A stretch of DNA of 64,000 nt. It comes from Bordetella sp. H567. Lineage in GTDB: Bacteria > Pseudomonadota > Gammaproteobacteria > Burkholderiales > Burkholderiaceae_B. Below, one piece after another: positions 47,534 to 57,185 of the stretch (position 1 is its first letter; each line of letters opens with the position of its first letter). The stretch spans positions 3,794,084-3,858,083 of the forward strand of contig NZ_CP012334.1 in assembly GCF_001704295.1 (NCBI RefSeq). Reading direction: 5' to 3'. The notes beneath the pieces are model-generated. The model had not been told where the DNA came from. It worked only from the letters and a program-made list of their open reading frames with translations, and searched no databases. Made by a program: the position numbers and the translations under genes.

Positions 47534-48377
47534 GCCTCTCTGGCCCGCGCGCCGCGTCCAGGGCGGCCAGCTCCGCTTCGTCGAAACCGGCCGCCCGGCG
47601 GGCCTCCAGATTGAACGGTCCGCGCTGGCGCGGCGCCGCGTAACGGGCCGCCAGTTCGGCGTGCCAGGCGACGCTATCCTTGCCGTGCGCCGTGCACAGA
47701 TACCGCCACCAGCGGTTGCCGACGGCGACATGGCCGATTTCGTCGCGCAGGATGATTTCCAGGATGGCCGCGCCCGCCTCGTCGCCCACCGCCCGCAGCT
47801 TGTCGCGAATCTGCGGCGAAGCGTCCAGGCCGCGCGCTTCCAGGATGCGAGGCACCAGCGTCAAACGCGCCGCCAGATCGGCGCGCGTCTTTTCCGCCAT
47901 TTCCCACAGGCCGTTGTGTGCCGGGAAATCGCCATAGGCGTAGCCCAGCGTGCCCAGGTGGGCGTTCAGCAGCTGGAAATGGCTGGACTCCTCCCGGGCC
48001 ACGCGCAACCAGTCCCGGTAGAAGCCCGCCGGCATGCCGGCAAAGCGCCACAGGATATCCAGCGCGAGATTGACCGCATTGAACTCGATATGCGCCAGGG
48101 CATGGATCAGGGCGGCCCGCCCCGCGGTCGTGCCGACCGGGCGCGGCTTGAGCTGGGCCGGGGCAACCAGCTCCGGCCGGGCAGGCCTGCCGGGCAGGCC
48201 GGGCGGAGCGGTCAACGTGGCTAGGGTGTCAACCTGCCCGTCCAGGGGCATGGCGTCGACGGCCCGCAGCTTCGCGGGCCAGTCCGCCAGGGCCAAGGCG
48301 CGCAGGGCGTCGCGGCGCAGCTCGCCTGCCGGCAGTGGGATGGAGGGAACGGGGTCATCGGGTACGGCGTGGCTCAT
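47496..48377 (-). CDS. Ferritin-like DUF455 protein
   Basis: A 293-residue protein of the COG2833/DUF455 ferritin-like family. Putative di-iron ligands are in LAHIEFNAVNLALDI, REESSHFQLLNAHLG and LRDEIGHVAVGNRWWRY (ExxH pairs). The N-terminal PLPAGELRRDALRALALADW is also conserved. Some relatives are hydroxylases or tRNA-modifying MiaE-like enzymes, but the function of this family is not established. ATG at 48377 is a single-gene start, divergent from the COG3146 gene. Confidence 0.83.
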   Translation of the reverse strand: MSHAVPDDPVPSIPLPAGELRRDALRALALADWPAKLRAVDAMPLDGQVDTLATLTAPPGLPGRPARPELVAPAQLKPRPVGTTAGRAALIHALAHIEFNAVNLALDILWRFAGMPAGFYRDWLRVAREESSHFQLLNAHLGTLGYAYGDFPAHNGLWEMAEKTRADLAARLTLVPRILEARGLDASPQIRDKLRAVGDEAGAAILEIILRDEIGHVAVGNRWWRYLCTAHGKDSVAWHAELAARYAAPRQRGPFNLEARRAAGFDEAELAALDAARGPERLSAVPADRPDSR

Positions 48378-48469
48378 CCCGGCAGTATAGGAAAAAGGAG
48401 CACCCCAGGCCGCGCATCCGGCTTGCTCCCCTGCTGCCCTATACTGCACGGGCATCGAAGCTGACCGCC

Positions 48470-49609
48470 ATGACCGCCGACATACGCCTGCAAGTCCTTG
48501 AATCCCTTAGCGATGTGGAGCCGGCCCAATGGGACGCGCTGGCGGGGCGCCAGCCTTTCCTGCGCCATGCCTTCCTGACCGCACTGCACCAGACCGGCTG
48601 CGCGGCGTCGGACACCGGATGGGCGCCCTTCTATCTGGCCCTGTGGCGCGACGGCGCCCTGGCGGGCGCCATGCCGCTCTACGTCAAGTCCCATTCCCGG
48701 GGCGAATATGTGTTCGACCAGCTCTGGGCCGATGCCTTCGCTCGCCATGGCCTGCGGTACTACCCCAAGCTGCTGTGCGCCGTGCCGTTTACTCCGGTGA
48801 CCGGACCGCGCCTGCTGGCCGCGGCCCACGAAGACCGCGTGCGGCTGGCCAACGGCGCCATCGAACTGGCGGCGCGGCTGAAGCTTTCTTCGCTGCATGT
48901 GCTGTTTCCCGCCGAAGAAGACCTGGCCGCGCTGCGCGAGGCCGGCTACATGGTCCGCCAGGGCGTGCAGTTCCACTGGCGCAACCAGGGCTATGCAGGG
49001 TTCGAGGGCTTCCTGGCGTCGCTGAACCACGATAAACGCAAAAAACTGCGCCAGGACCGCAAACGCGTCGCCGCGGCGGGTGTCACCTTCCGCTGGCGGC
49101 GCGGAGCGGACATCGACGACGACGCCCTGCGCTTTTTCCATGGCTGCTACGAAGAAACTTACCGCAACCATTGGTCTTCGCCGTATCTGAGCCTGGACTT
49201 CTTCCGGCGCGTGCATCACGCGCTGCCAGACGCCTTCGTCCTGATCGAGGCGGTGCGCGACGGCGAGCCCATCGCATCGGCCCTGAACGTTACCGACGGC
49301 GCCGTGCTGTATGGACGCCACTGGGGGGCGCGCGCCTTCGTGCCCGGGCTGCATTTCGAGACCTGCTATGTGCAGGGCATCGAATACTGCCTGGCGAACG
49401 GCATCGAATGCTTCGAGGGCGGCGCCCAGGGCGAACACAAGATGGCCCGCGGGCTGCTGCCGGTGCCGACATGCTCGGCGCACTGGATCGCCGACGCCCG
49501 CTTCGCGGACGCCATCGCCGACTTCCTGGACCAGGAAGGAGCCGCCGTGGGCGAGTACCGGGACGAACTGGCCGCCCATACGCCGTTCAAAAACAACGAC
49601 GAAGCCTGA
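48470..49609 (+). CDS. COG3146 GNAT/FemAB-like acyltransferase
   Basis: A 379-aa protein of the DUF482/COG3146 family with a double GNAT fold. Recognisable blocks are WDALAGRQPFLRHAFLTALH, GAMPLYVKSHSRGEYVFDQL, YPKLLCAVPFTPVTGPRLL, GVQFHWRNQGYAGFEGFLAS, LNHDKRKKLRQDRKRV, and C-terminal GAQGEHKMARGLLPVPTCS. The family is proposed to be peptidoglycan- or aminoacyl-transferase-like; biochemical role unknown. ATG at 48470 is favoured by homology; no clear Shine-Dalgarno. Confidence 0.85.
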   Translation: MTADIRLQVLESLSDVEPAQWDALAGRQPFLRHAFLTALHQTGCAASDTGWAPFYLALWRDGALAGAMPLYVKSHSRGEYVFDQLWADAFARHGLRYYPKLLCAVPFTPVTGPRLLAAAHEDRVRLANGAIELAARLKLSSLHVLFPAEEDLAALREAGYMVRQGVQFHWRNQGYAGFEGFLASLNHDKRKKLRQDRKRVAAAGVTFRWRRGADIDDDALRFFHGCYEETYRNHWSSPYLSLDFFRRVHHALPDAFVLIEAVRDGEPIASALNVTDGAVLYGRHWGARAFVPGLHFETCYVQGIEYCLANGIECFEGGAQGEHKMARGLLPVPTCSAHWIADARFADAIADFLDQEGAAVGEYRDELAAHTPFKNNDEA

Positions 49610-49735
49610 ATTCCGGCCTGTAACCCGGCTTGGAGCGATCCTTGCTTGAAATGCGGGACAGCGGCATCGTATTGTGTCGGGTCAGTCGTTTTCGACAAAA
49701 TTCAAAAGTCTCCGCAACAAATCCGAAAAGTCCGT

Positions 49736-51367
49736 ATGAAGAATCAATCTTTGAAACGGCGTCTATACGCGAGCTTCGCCGCCGTGCTGGCCGTGATGCT
49801 GTTGATGGTGGTCGTGGACTACCTGCGGCTGCTGGCGATCGATGAAGACGCGCAAGGGCTAAGCAAGGACTCGCTGCCCGGGCTGCGATACAGCATCGAT
49901 ATGCGGGACACCTGGCGCGATGCCTTCGAAATGCTGCGCGAAGGCATCGCGCACCAGGCGGAACAGCCCGGCGCCGACGGCGTGGCGGCCCTGCGCGCCA
50001 CACTGGCCCGCACGCACGGCCAGCTCGATGCGGTTATGCGGGGCTACGAGGCCACGCCTTTCGTCGACAACGACCGCGCCGTCTACGACGAATTCAGGCG
50101 CACGCTGGAGACATACCGCAAGACCGAGGACGGGGTGCTGGCCATCCTGCAGACCGGCGATGCGGCCCGCGCGCGGCTGTTGTCGCGGGAACAGCTGCAG
50201 CCGGTTTTCCACACCGGCCTGGCCGTGACGGACAAGATGCTGGTGGACAACCGTACCCGTGCCGATTCCTCCACCACGCAAATCCTGCAAGCCTTGCGGC
50301 ACACCGAAATGGTCATGCTCGTCGGGCTGATCCTGGCACTGCTGGTGGCCGCGGTGGCGGGCATGCTGCTGATGCGGGCCATCAATGGCCCGATGCAGCG
50401 CATCGTCGCCGTCCTGGGCGCCTTGGGCTCGGGCGACCTGGCCAGCCGCCTGGACCTGGGCCGGCGAGACGAGTTCGGCGCCGTCGAGACGGGCTTCAAC
50501 CGCATGGCCGACGAGTTGGCCGACCTGGTCGGCAAGACGCAGCGGTCCGCCATCCAGGTGGCCACATCGGTCACACAGATCGCGGCCACGTCCAAGGAAC
50601 AACAGGCGACGGCCTCGGAAGTCGCGGCGACCACCACGGAAATCGGTGCCACCTCGCGCGAGATCGCCGCGACGTCGCGCGACCTGGTGCGCACCATGAA
50701 CGAAGTCTCGGGGGCCGCCGACCAGACCGCCACGCTGGCCGACGAAGGCCATCACGACCTGGCCCGCATGGAAACCACCATGCGCACGGTCGTCGACGCG
50801 GCCGGCTCGGTGAATGCGAAACTGGCCGTGCTCAACGAAAAAGCCGGCAACATCAACCAGGTGGTGACCACCATCAACAAGGTCGCGGACCAGACCAACC
50901 TGCTGTCGCTGAACGCGGCCATCGAAGCCGAAAAGGCAGGCGAATACGGCCGCGGCTTCGCGGTCGTGGCGACGGAGATCCGCCGCCTGGCGGACCAGAC
51001 GGCAGTCGCCACCTACGACATCGAGCAGATCGTGCGGGAAATCCAGTCTTCCGTGGCGGCCGGCGTCATGGGCATGGATAAATTCTCGGAGGAAGTGCGG
51101 CGCGGCATGACCGAGATGCAGCAGGTGGGCGAGCAGCTGGCCCAGATCATCCAGCATGTGCAAACGCTGGCACCTCGCGTGCAGATGGTCAATGAAGGCA
51201 TGCAGGCCCAGGCCACCGGCGCCGAGCAGATCAACCAGGCGCTGAGCCAGCTGGCCGACGCCACGCAACAGACCGTGGAATCGCTGCGCCAATCCAGCGT
51301 CGCCATCGAGGACCTGAACGGGGTCGCCGGCGAACTGCGCGGCAGCGTGACGCGGTTCAGGATGTGA
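49736..51367 (+). CDS. wspA: Wsp surface-sensing methyl-accepting chemotaxis protein
   Basis: Membrane receptor of the Wsp pathway, 543 aa. TM1 is about residues 10-30 (LYASFAAVLAVMLLMVVVDY); a four-helix periplasmic domain runs to about 190; TM2 is LVGLILALLVAAVAGMLLM. A HAMP domain (INGPMQRIVAVLGALGSGDL) follows, then a long cytoplasmic coiled coil with the signalling tip INKVADQTNLLSLNAAIEAE. In Pseudomonas, WspA detects surface contact or envelope stress and activates WspE. The adjoining six genes complete the pathway. ATG at 49736 lies after a weak purine tract. Confidence 0.94.
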   Translation: MKNQSLKRRLYASFAAVLAVMLLMVVVDYLRLLAIDEDAQGLSKDSLPGLRYSIDMRDTWRDAFEMLREGIAHQAEQPGADGVAALRATLARTHGQLDAVMRGYEATPFVDNDRAVYDEFRRTLETYRKTEDGVLAILQTGDAARARLLSREQLQPVFHTGLAVTDKMLVDNRTRADSSTTQILQALRHTEMVMLVGLILALLVAAVAGMLLMRAINGPMQRIVAVLGALGSGDLASRLDLGRRDEFGAVETGFNRMADELADLVGKTQRSAIQVATSVTQIAATSKEQQATASEVAATTTEIGATSREIAATSRDLVRTMNEVSGAADQTATLADEGHHDLARMETTMRTVVDAAGSVNAKLAVLNEKAGNINQVVTTINKVADQTNLLSLNAAIEAEKAGEYGRGFAVVATEIRRLADQTAVATYDIEQIVREIQSSVAAGVMGMDKFSEEVRRGMTEMQQVGEQLAQIIQHVQTLAPRVQMVNEGMQAQATGAEQINQALSQLADATQQTVESLRQSSVAIEDLNGVAGELRGSVTRFRM

Positions 51368-51906
51368 TGGCTCCCAGCACGCGCGGTTCCGGCCCAGTGG
51401 CGCCCGCCGGCCCCGGCGGCCGCAAACGGCTGTTGTACCTGCGCTTCGATATCGCCGGGGACCGCTACGTGCTGCCCGCGTCGTCCATCGTGCGCATGCT
51501 GCCGGTCACGCCGCTGAAAAGCCTGCCCGCCGCCCCGCCGTGGGTGGCCGGCGTCCTGCTGTACGGCGACACCCCGGTGCCGGTGATCGACGTTCGCGCG
51601 CTCGCCCTCGGCCAGGCCTCGGCGGCGCGTGCCAGCACGCGCATCGCGGTGGTGGACTATCGTCCAGCCGCGGACGCGCCCGCGCATCTTCTGGGGCTGC
51701 TGCTGGAACACGCCACGGAGACCGTGCATTACGATCCGGACGACTTCGTCCCGTACGGCCTGGATAATCGCGACGCGCGCTACCTGGGGCCGGTGCGGGC
51801 CGACGCGCATGGCATGGTGCAGTGGGTCCATCTGCGGGACCTGCTGCCGGCGGACGTGCGCGAGCGGCTGTTCCAGGATGCCGCGCAGGAGGCCGCCGCG
51901 CCATGA
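51367..51906 (+). CDS. wspB: CheW-like adaptor WspB
   Basis: A CheW-domain scaffold of 179 aa coupling WspA to WspE. Blocks: LYLRFDIAGDRYVLPASSIV, MLPVTPLKSLPAAPPWVAGV, YGDTPVPVIDVRALALG, LLGLLLEHATETV. The ATG overlaps the wspA stop (TGATG); a GTG one codon earlier is the alternative. The stop overlaps wspC (ATGA). Confidence 0.92.
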   Translation: MAPSTRGSGPVAPAGPGGRKRLLYLRFDIAGDRYVLPASSIVRMLPVTPLKSLPAAPPWVAGVLLYGDTPVPVIDVRALALGQASAARASTRIAVVDYRPAADAPAHLLGLLLEHATETVHYDPDDFVPYGLDNRDARYLGPVRADAHGMVQWVHLRDLLPADVRERLFQDAAQEAAAP

Positions 51907-53264
51907 TCGTGGGCAACATCAGCGCGCTGCTCAAACGCTGGATGGGCCTGGATGCCGAATCCATCGGCATGGCGGCCGTGCGGCGCGCGGTGCGCCAGCG
52001 CGCCCAGGCCACGACGGGGGGCAACGAAGCGGCGTATTGGCAGCTGCTGGCAGGCTCGCCGCAGGAGCAGCAGGAACTGATCGAGACCGTGGTGGTGCCG
52101 GAGACTTCGTTCTTCCGGCATGCCGAATCCATGGATACGCTGGCAGCGCTGGCGCGCCAGCGCGCCTCGCACGGCGCGGCCCTCCGCATCCTGAGCCTGC
52201 CCTGCTCCAGCGGGGAAGAGCCTTACACGATCGCGATGGCCTTGCTGGACGCCGGTGTCGATCCGGAGCGTTTCGCGGTCCTGGGCATGGACATCAGCGA
52301 TCGCCTGGTGGCGCGCGCCGAGCAAGGCCTCTACGGCCGCAACGCCTTCCGCGGCGAAACGCTGGACTACCGTGCACGGCATTTCACGGAGACGCCCCAG
52401 GGGTATTCCGTGAGCCCGCGGGTGCGCGCGCACGTCCGCTTCCAGTCCGGCAACCTGCTGGATCCCGCCCTGCCCTTGCCGGCGGACGCCTACGACTTCG
52501 TGTTCTGCCGCAATCTGCTTATTTATTTCGACAATGCGACCCAGGAGGCGGCCGTGGGCGTGCTGCGCCGGCTCTGCCGGCGCGATGGCGTGATCTTCGT
52601 CGGACCGGCGGAGGCCAGCCTGCTCACTCGCCTGGGCATGAAGCAGATCGACGCGGCGCGTGCGTTCGCGTTCCGCAATGCGCAAGAGGACACGGCGTCC
52701 GTGCACGCGCAGCGTGAGCGCGGCGCGGGACCGCGATCGCGTTCGCCCGCGTGGCCGTCCGAGGGGGACGCACGGAGCCGGACGGAGCCCGCGCCAGGCC
52801 GGACGGCAAGGCTGGCCTCGGTATCGGCCGCGGCGCGATCCGGATGGGCCGCCGCGTCGCGCTCCGGCCCGGCGATATCATCGGCACCGAAAGCCGCATC
52901 GCCACCACCCATCGAAGAATCGCCATCCGCAGGCCACGGCGGCGATTCCGCCGTCCCATCGTCCCTGGCGGCTATCCAGGCATTGGCCGACGCCGGACGG
53001 CTGGACGAGGCACGCGCGGCCGCCGCGGCGCACGTCGAAACGCATGGGGCGTCCGCCGACGCCTACTACTTGATCGGCCTGCTGGACGACGCCGCCAGCC
53101 AGCCCGCCGCGGCCGAAGCCGCCTATCGCAAGACCTTGTACCTGGACCCTGGGCACCGACAGGCGCTGCTGCATCTGGCATCGCTGCTGGAAACGCGCGG
53201 ACAAATCGCGGCCGCCCGCCAGCTGAGAGCGCGCGCCGCGCGCCGCGAGAACCGCCATGCATGA
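51903..53264 (+). CDS. wspC: CheR-type methyltransferase with TPR, WspC
   Basis: SAM-dependent glutamate methyltransferase of WspA, 453 aa. An N-terminal all-alpha domain (MIVGNISALLKRWMGLDAES, VVVPETSFFRHAESMDTL) precedes the CheR catalytic domain (ILSLPCSSGEEPYTIAMALL, GMDISDRLVARAEQGLYG, FVFCRNLLIYFDNATQEAAV). A low-complexity Ala/Arg/Ser linker of about 90 residues (roughly 265-355) follows, then a C-terminal TPR segment (AYYLIGLLDDAASQPAAAEA, YRKTLYLDPGHRQALLHLAS). This domain order is diagnostic for WspC. Overlaps wspB by 4 nt and wspD by 8 nt. Confidence 0.93.
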   Translation: MIVGNISALLKRWMGLDAESIGMAAVRRAVRQRAQATTGGNEAAYWQLLAGSPQEQQELIETVVVPETSFFRHAESMDTLAALARQRASHGAALRILSLPCSSGEEPYTIAMALLDAGVDPERFAVLGMDISDRLVARAEQGLYGRNAFRGETLDYRARHFTETPQGYSVSPRVRAHVRFQSGNLLDPALPLPADAYDFVFCRNLLIYFDNATQEAAVGVLRRLCRRDGVIFVGPAEASLLTRLGMKQIDAARAFAFRNAQEDTASVHAQRERGAGPRSRSPAWPSEGDARSRTEPAPGRTARLASVSAAARSGWAAASRSGPAISSAPKAASPPPIEESPSAGHGGDSAVPSSLAAIQALADAGRLDEARAAAAAHVETHGASADAYYLIGLLDDAASQPAAAEAAYRKTLYLDPGHRQALLHLASLLETRGQIAAARQLRARAARRENRHA

Positions 53265-53919
53265 CCGCACGCCCGCCGTGGACGATTGCTGGAACCGCAT
53301 CGGGGTGCGCGGCGACCGTTCCTGTCCGCGCTTGAACGAATACGTGCATTGCCGGCAATGCCCCGTCTACGCGACCGCGGCGAAGAACCTGCTGTACCGC
53401 GTCGCGCCCAGCATGCCGGCGGCGGCCGGCACCACGGACAGCCCCGACTTGAACGGAGTGGACCCGCAGGCGGCCGGCATGAAATCGCTGCTGGTCTTCC
53501 GGCTGCACGGCGAATGGCTGGCCCTGCCCGTCGCGGCGCTGGCGGAGGTCACGCCGATGCGGCCCGTCCATAGCCTGCCGCGGCGTTCGGGCATCGTGCT
53601 CGGCGTATGCAATGTGCGAGGCCGCCTGATCCCGTGCATATCGCTCGCCACCCTGCTGGATCTCGCGCCGCGAGACGAAGCCGGCGCCGGCAAAGCGGCG
53701 CCGCGCATGCTGGTCCTGTCCATGCATACCGGAACGGTGGTCGCGCCGGTGGACGACGTCGCGGGCATACAGCCCTTCGCGGCCTCGTCCATAGGCCCGC
53801 TGCCGGATACGCTGGCCGGTGCGCGCTACGCCAGCGGCGTGGTGCGCTACCGCGAACGCGCCGTTGGCGTGCTTGACGGCGCGCGGCTCGCGCGGGCCGT
53901 CGAAGAGAGGCTGGCATGA
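53257..53919 (+). CDS. wspD: CheW-like adaptor WspD
   Basis: Second CheW-type scaffold, 220 aa. The N-terminus carries the WspD-specific Cys-rich stretch DDCWNRIGVRGDRSCPRLNE then YVHCRQCPVYATAAKNLLYR (Cys at about 11, 23, 32, 35), possibly a metal or redox site. The CheW domain follows: LLVFRLHGEWLALPVAALAE, VTPMRPVHSLPRRSGIVLGV, RGRLIPCISLATLL. Overlaps both neighbours by 4-8 nt. Confidence 0.93.
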   Translation: MHDRTPAVDDCWNRIGVRGDRSCPRLNEYVHCRQCPVYATAAKNLLYRVAPSMPAAAGTTDSPDLNGVDPQAAGMKSLLVFRLHGEWLALPVAALAEVTPMRPVHSLPRRSGIVLGVCNVRGRLIPCISLATLLDLAPRDEAGAGKAAPRMLVLSMHTGTVVAPVDDVAGIQPFAASSIGPLPDTLAGARYASGVVRYRERAVGVLDGARLARAVEERLA

Positions 53920-56150
53920 GTCCCAACCCCTTGCGCGACGCCTCGCTGCTGGACCTGTACAAGATGGAAGCGGCCGCCCAGGTGCAGGTGCTGGACGCCG
54001 GACTGCTTGCGCTGGAGCGCGATCCGCGGGCCGAGGCGCATCTGGCCGCCTGCATGCGCGCGGCCCATTCGCTCAAGGGTGCGGCCCGCATCGTCGGGCT
54101 GGACGGCCCGGTCCGCGTGGCCCATGCCATGGAAGACCGGCTCGTCGACGCCCAGAAAGGCCATGCGCCCCTGGACGCCCACGCCATCGACCTGCTGCTG
54201 CGCGGAACCGACCTGCTGCGCAACATGCCGACGCAGGACGGACAAACCGACTTCGTGGCCGCGCGCACCTTCGTGGAATCGCTGATGCAGTCGGGCGGCT
54301 CGCGGGCGGACACCATGTATTCCGAGGCCGCGACCGAACCCGCGCCGCCGGATGCCGCACACGCCGCCGCCCCCGCACCGGCCCCATCGGAACGCCCCGG
54401 CGAACGCGCGCTGCGCGTGACGGCCCGCACGCTCGATGAATTGCTGGGGCTGTCCAGCGAAACACTGGTAGAGGCCAACCGCCTGTCGCCCTTCGCGGCT
54501 TCCCTGCTGCCGCTCAAGCGTATGCAGGACGGCTTGGCGAAACTGCTGGAGTCGCTGCATCACCGCACCGCGGGCACGGCCGTGGACGAGGACATCGCCG
54601 CCGCGCTGGCGCAGGCGCGCCAACAGGCGGACGCCTGCCAGCGGATGCTGGACGACCGCATGGCGCAAGCGGACCAGTTCGGCTGGCGCATCGGCGATCT
54701 GGGCCAGCGGCTGTACGACACGGCGCTTCGATGCCGGATGCGCCCCTTCGGCGACACCCTCGCCAGCTTGCCGCGCATGGTGCGCGACCTGGCGCGCACG
54801 CTGGGCAAGCAGGCCCGCCTGGAGATCGTCGGCGCCACCACCCGGGTGGACCGCGACATTCTGGAAGGCCTGGAGGCCCCGCTGACGCATCTGCTGCGCA
54901 ACGCCGTGGACCACGGCATCGAAACGCCGGCGCGCCGCCGCGCGGCCGGCAAGCCCGAGGAAGGCACCGTCACCCTGCAGGCGCGCCATAGCGCCGGCAT
55001 GCTCCTGGTGGAAGTCAGCGATGACGGCGCCGGCATCGACGTCGCCGCGCTGCGCGATGAAGTCGTCCGCCGGGGCCTGGCGACGCAACACACCGTCGAC
55101 GCGCTCAGCGAAAGCGAAGCCCTGGCCTTCCTGTTCCTGCCTGGTTTCACCACGCGCAGCGCGGTCACCGAGATATCGGGGCGCGGTGTGGGCCTGGACG
55201 TCGTGCACGACATGGCGCGCCGCCTGCGCGGAACCGCCCGCGTGCACCAGCGGCCCGGCGAAGGCGCCCGCTTCACCCTGGAGCTGCCGCTGTCGCTATC
55301 GGTCGTGCGCAGCCTGATCGTGGAAATCGCCGATGAACGCTATGCCTTTCCACTGGCCCACGTATCCCGCACGCTGCGGCTGCCGCGCGATGCCGTCGAA
55401 CAGCTGGAAGGACGACAGCATTTCACGCACGACGGCCGCCAAATCGGCCTGGTCGGCGCCAGCCAGGTCCTGGAGTACACGCGGCGCCCGCCGCTGGGCG
55501 AAGTGGTGTCGGTGGTCCTGCTGACCGATACGCAGGGGCACCATTATGGCGTGGCGGTGGACCGCTTCGTGGCGGAACAGACCCTGGTGGTACAACCGCT
55601 GGACCCGCGCCTGGGGAAACTGCAGGACATCCAGGCGGGCGCGGTGATGGAAGACGGCGCGCCCGTGCTTATCCTCGATGTGGAGGACATGCTGCGCACC
55701 ATCGAGAAACAGGTCGCCAGCGGGACGCTGCAGCGCGTCGATGCGGACGCCGCGCCGCGCATGCCGGAGCGTCGCAAGCGCATCCTGGTGGTGGACGATT
55801 CCTTGACCGTACGCGAGCTGGAACGCAAACTGCTGTCGAACCGCGGCTACGACGTCGCCGTGGCGGTCGACGGCATGGACGGCTGGAACATGGCACGGGC
55901 GCAGCACTTCGACCTGGTCGTCACCGACGTCGATATGCCACGCATGGACGGCATCGAACTGGTCACGCTGATCCGCAAGGATCCACGCCTGCAGTCCATG
56001 CACGTGATGGTCGTGTCGTACAAGGACCGCCCGGAAGACCGCCAGCGCGGACTGGATGCCGGCGCGGACTACTACCTGGGCAAGAGCAGCTTCCACGACG
56101 ACGCGCTGCTGGACGCCGTCGAGGATCTCATCGGACGGGCGGGCACGTGA
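53916..56150 (+). CDS. wspE: Hybrid CheA-type histidine kinase/response regulator WspE
   Basis: A 744-aa kinase of the Wsp complex. The HPt domain has the phosphorylated His51 in MRAAHSLKGAARIVGL. The ATP-binding domain shows LLRNAVDHGIETPARRRAAG, VSDDGAGIDVAAL and ISGRGVGLDVVHDMARRLRG. A CheW-like domain follows (RSLIVEIADERYAFPLAHVS). A C-terminal receiver starts RILVVDDSLTVRELERKLLS and has Asp671 in LVVTDVDMPRMDG. It phosphorylates WspR and WspF. Overlaps wspD and wspF by 4 nt each. Confidence 0.95.
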   Translation: MSPNPLRDASLLDLYKMEAAAQVQVLDAGLLALERDPRAEAHLAACMRAAHSLKGAARIVGLDGPVRVAHAMEDRLVDAQKGHAPLDAHAIDLLLRGTDLLRNMPTQDGQTDFVAARTFVESLMQSGGSRADTMYSEAATEPAPPDAAHAAAPAPAPSERPGERALRVTARTLDELLGLSSETLVEANRLSPFAASLLPLKRMQDGLAKLLESLHHRTAGTAVDEDIAAALAQARQQADACQRMLDDRMAQADQFGWRIGDLGQRLYDTALRCRMRPFGDTLASLPRMVRDLARTLGKQARLEIVGATTRVDRDILEGLEAPLTHLLRNAVDHGIETPARRRAAGKPEEGTVTLQARHSAGMLLVEVSDDGAGIDVAALRDEVVRRGLATQHTVDALSESEALAFLFLPGFTTRSAVTEISGRGVGLDVVHDMARRLRGTARVHQRPGEGARFTLELPLSLSVVRSLIVEIADERYAFPLAHVSRTLRLPRDAVEQLEGRQHFTHDGRQIGLVGASQVLEYTRRPPLGEVVSVVLLTDTQGHHYGVAVDRFVAEQTLVVQPLDPRLGKLQDIQAGAVMEDGAPVLILDVEDMLRTIEKQVASGTLQRVDADAAPRMPERRKRILVVDDSLTVRELERKLLSNRGYDVAVAVDGMDGWNMARAQHFDLVVTDVDMPRMDGIELVTLIRKDPRLQSMHVMVVSYKDRPEDRQRGLDAGADYYLGKSSFHDDALLDAVEDLIGRAGT

Positions 56151-57169
56151 AAATAGGCATCGTCAACGACAAACCGGCGGCGGTGGAAGTGATCCGGCAG
56201 GCGCTGGCCGGCGACCCCGACCTGCAGGTTGCCTGGGTGGCGTCCGATGGCGCCGAGGCCGTGCAGCGATGCGCGGCGGCGCGGCCCGACATCGTCCTGA
56301 TGGAGCTGGCGATGCCCGTCATGGACGGCAGCGAAGCGACGCGCCGCATCATGGCCGATACGCCCTGCGCCATCATCATCGTCGCCACCGACGTCGAGCG
56401 CCACACGGCCTGCGTCTTCAATGCCATGGGCCATGGCGCCCTGGACGCGATCGAAATCCCGGCCCTGGCCGACCAGGACCCGCGCGCAGCAGCGGCGCCG
56501 CTGCTGCGCAAGATCCGCAACGCGGGATGGCTGATCGGCGCCTACGATCGCCAGCGTCCGGCCACGCGCATACCCGCCGAACCGGCGCCCCCAGGGCAGG
56601 GGCAGTTGGTGGCCATAGGCGCCAGCGCGGGCGGGCCGCCTTCGCTGGCCGTGCTGCTGAAGGCGCTGCCCGCCGGTTTTCCCGCCGGGATCGTGCTCGT
56701 GCAGCACGTGGACGCCACCTTCGCGCAGGACATGGCGCGCTGGCTGGACGAACAGATCGACATGCCGGTGCGCCTGGCGCTGGCGGGCGACAGGCCGCAG
56801 CCCCGTACGGTGCTGCTCGCGGGTACCAACGACCATCTGGTGCTGATGCGCGATGGCACCTTGAACTACACCAAGCACCCCGTGGAAGGCCTGTACCGCC
56901 CGTCCATCGACGTCTTCTTCAACAGCGTAGCGCGCCACTGGCGCGGCGACGCCGCGGGGGTACTATTGACCGGCATGGGCAGGGACGGCGCGTTGGGCCT
57001 GAAGGCCATGCGCGACAGCGGCTTTTTCACCATCGCCCAGGACCGCGCCACCAGCGCCGTCTACGGCATGCCCAAGGCCGCGGCGGAACTCGGGGCCGCC
57101 ATGGAAATCACGCCATTGCCCCAGATCGCCGACAGCCTCTCGGCCCGTTTCGCGCGCAAGCCGGCCTGA
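56147..57169 (+). CDS. wspF: CheB-type methylesterase WspF with atypical receiver
   Basis: The 340-aa methylesterase resets WspA. The catalytic domain has the Ser-His-Asp triad in VAIGASAGGPPSLAVLLKAL, VLVQHVDATFAQDMARW and LLTGMGRDGALGLKAM. The N-terminal receiver (KIGIVNDKPAAVEVIRQALA) reads PDIVLMELAMPVMDG, so the phosphoacceptor position 53 is Glu (GAG 56303-56305) where WspF of Pseudomonas and other receivers have Asp. The usual receiver Lys-Pro is also replaced (ALDAIEIPAL). The protein may therefore be phosphorylation-independent. Overlaps wspE by 4 nt. Confidence 0.93.
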   Translation: MKIGIVNDKPAAVEVIRQALAGDPDLQVAWVASDGAEAVQRCAAARPDIVLMELAMPVMDGSEATRRIMADTPCAIIIVATDVERHTACVFNAMGHGALDAIEIPALADQDPRAAAAPLLRKIRNAGWLIGAYDRQRPATRIPAEPAPPGQGQLVAIGASAGGPPSLAVLLKALPAGFPAGIVLVQHVDATFAQDMARWLDEQIDMPVRLALAGDRPQPRTVLLAGTNDHLVLMRDGTLNYTKHPVEGLYRPSIDVFFNSVARHWRGDAAGVLLTGMGRDGALGLKAMRDSGFFTIAQDRATSAVYGMPKAAAELGAAMEITPLPQIADSLSARFARKPA

Positions 57170-57185
57170 CAGCAAAGGACACAAC

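Noticed and set aside
53847-55247. 466-residue minus-strand frame opposite wspE
   Set aside because: Antisense of a fully recognised kinase; no homology seen.
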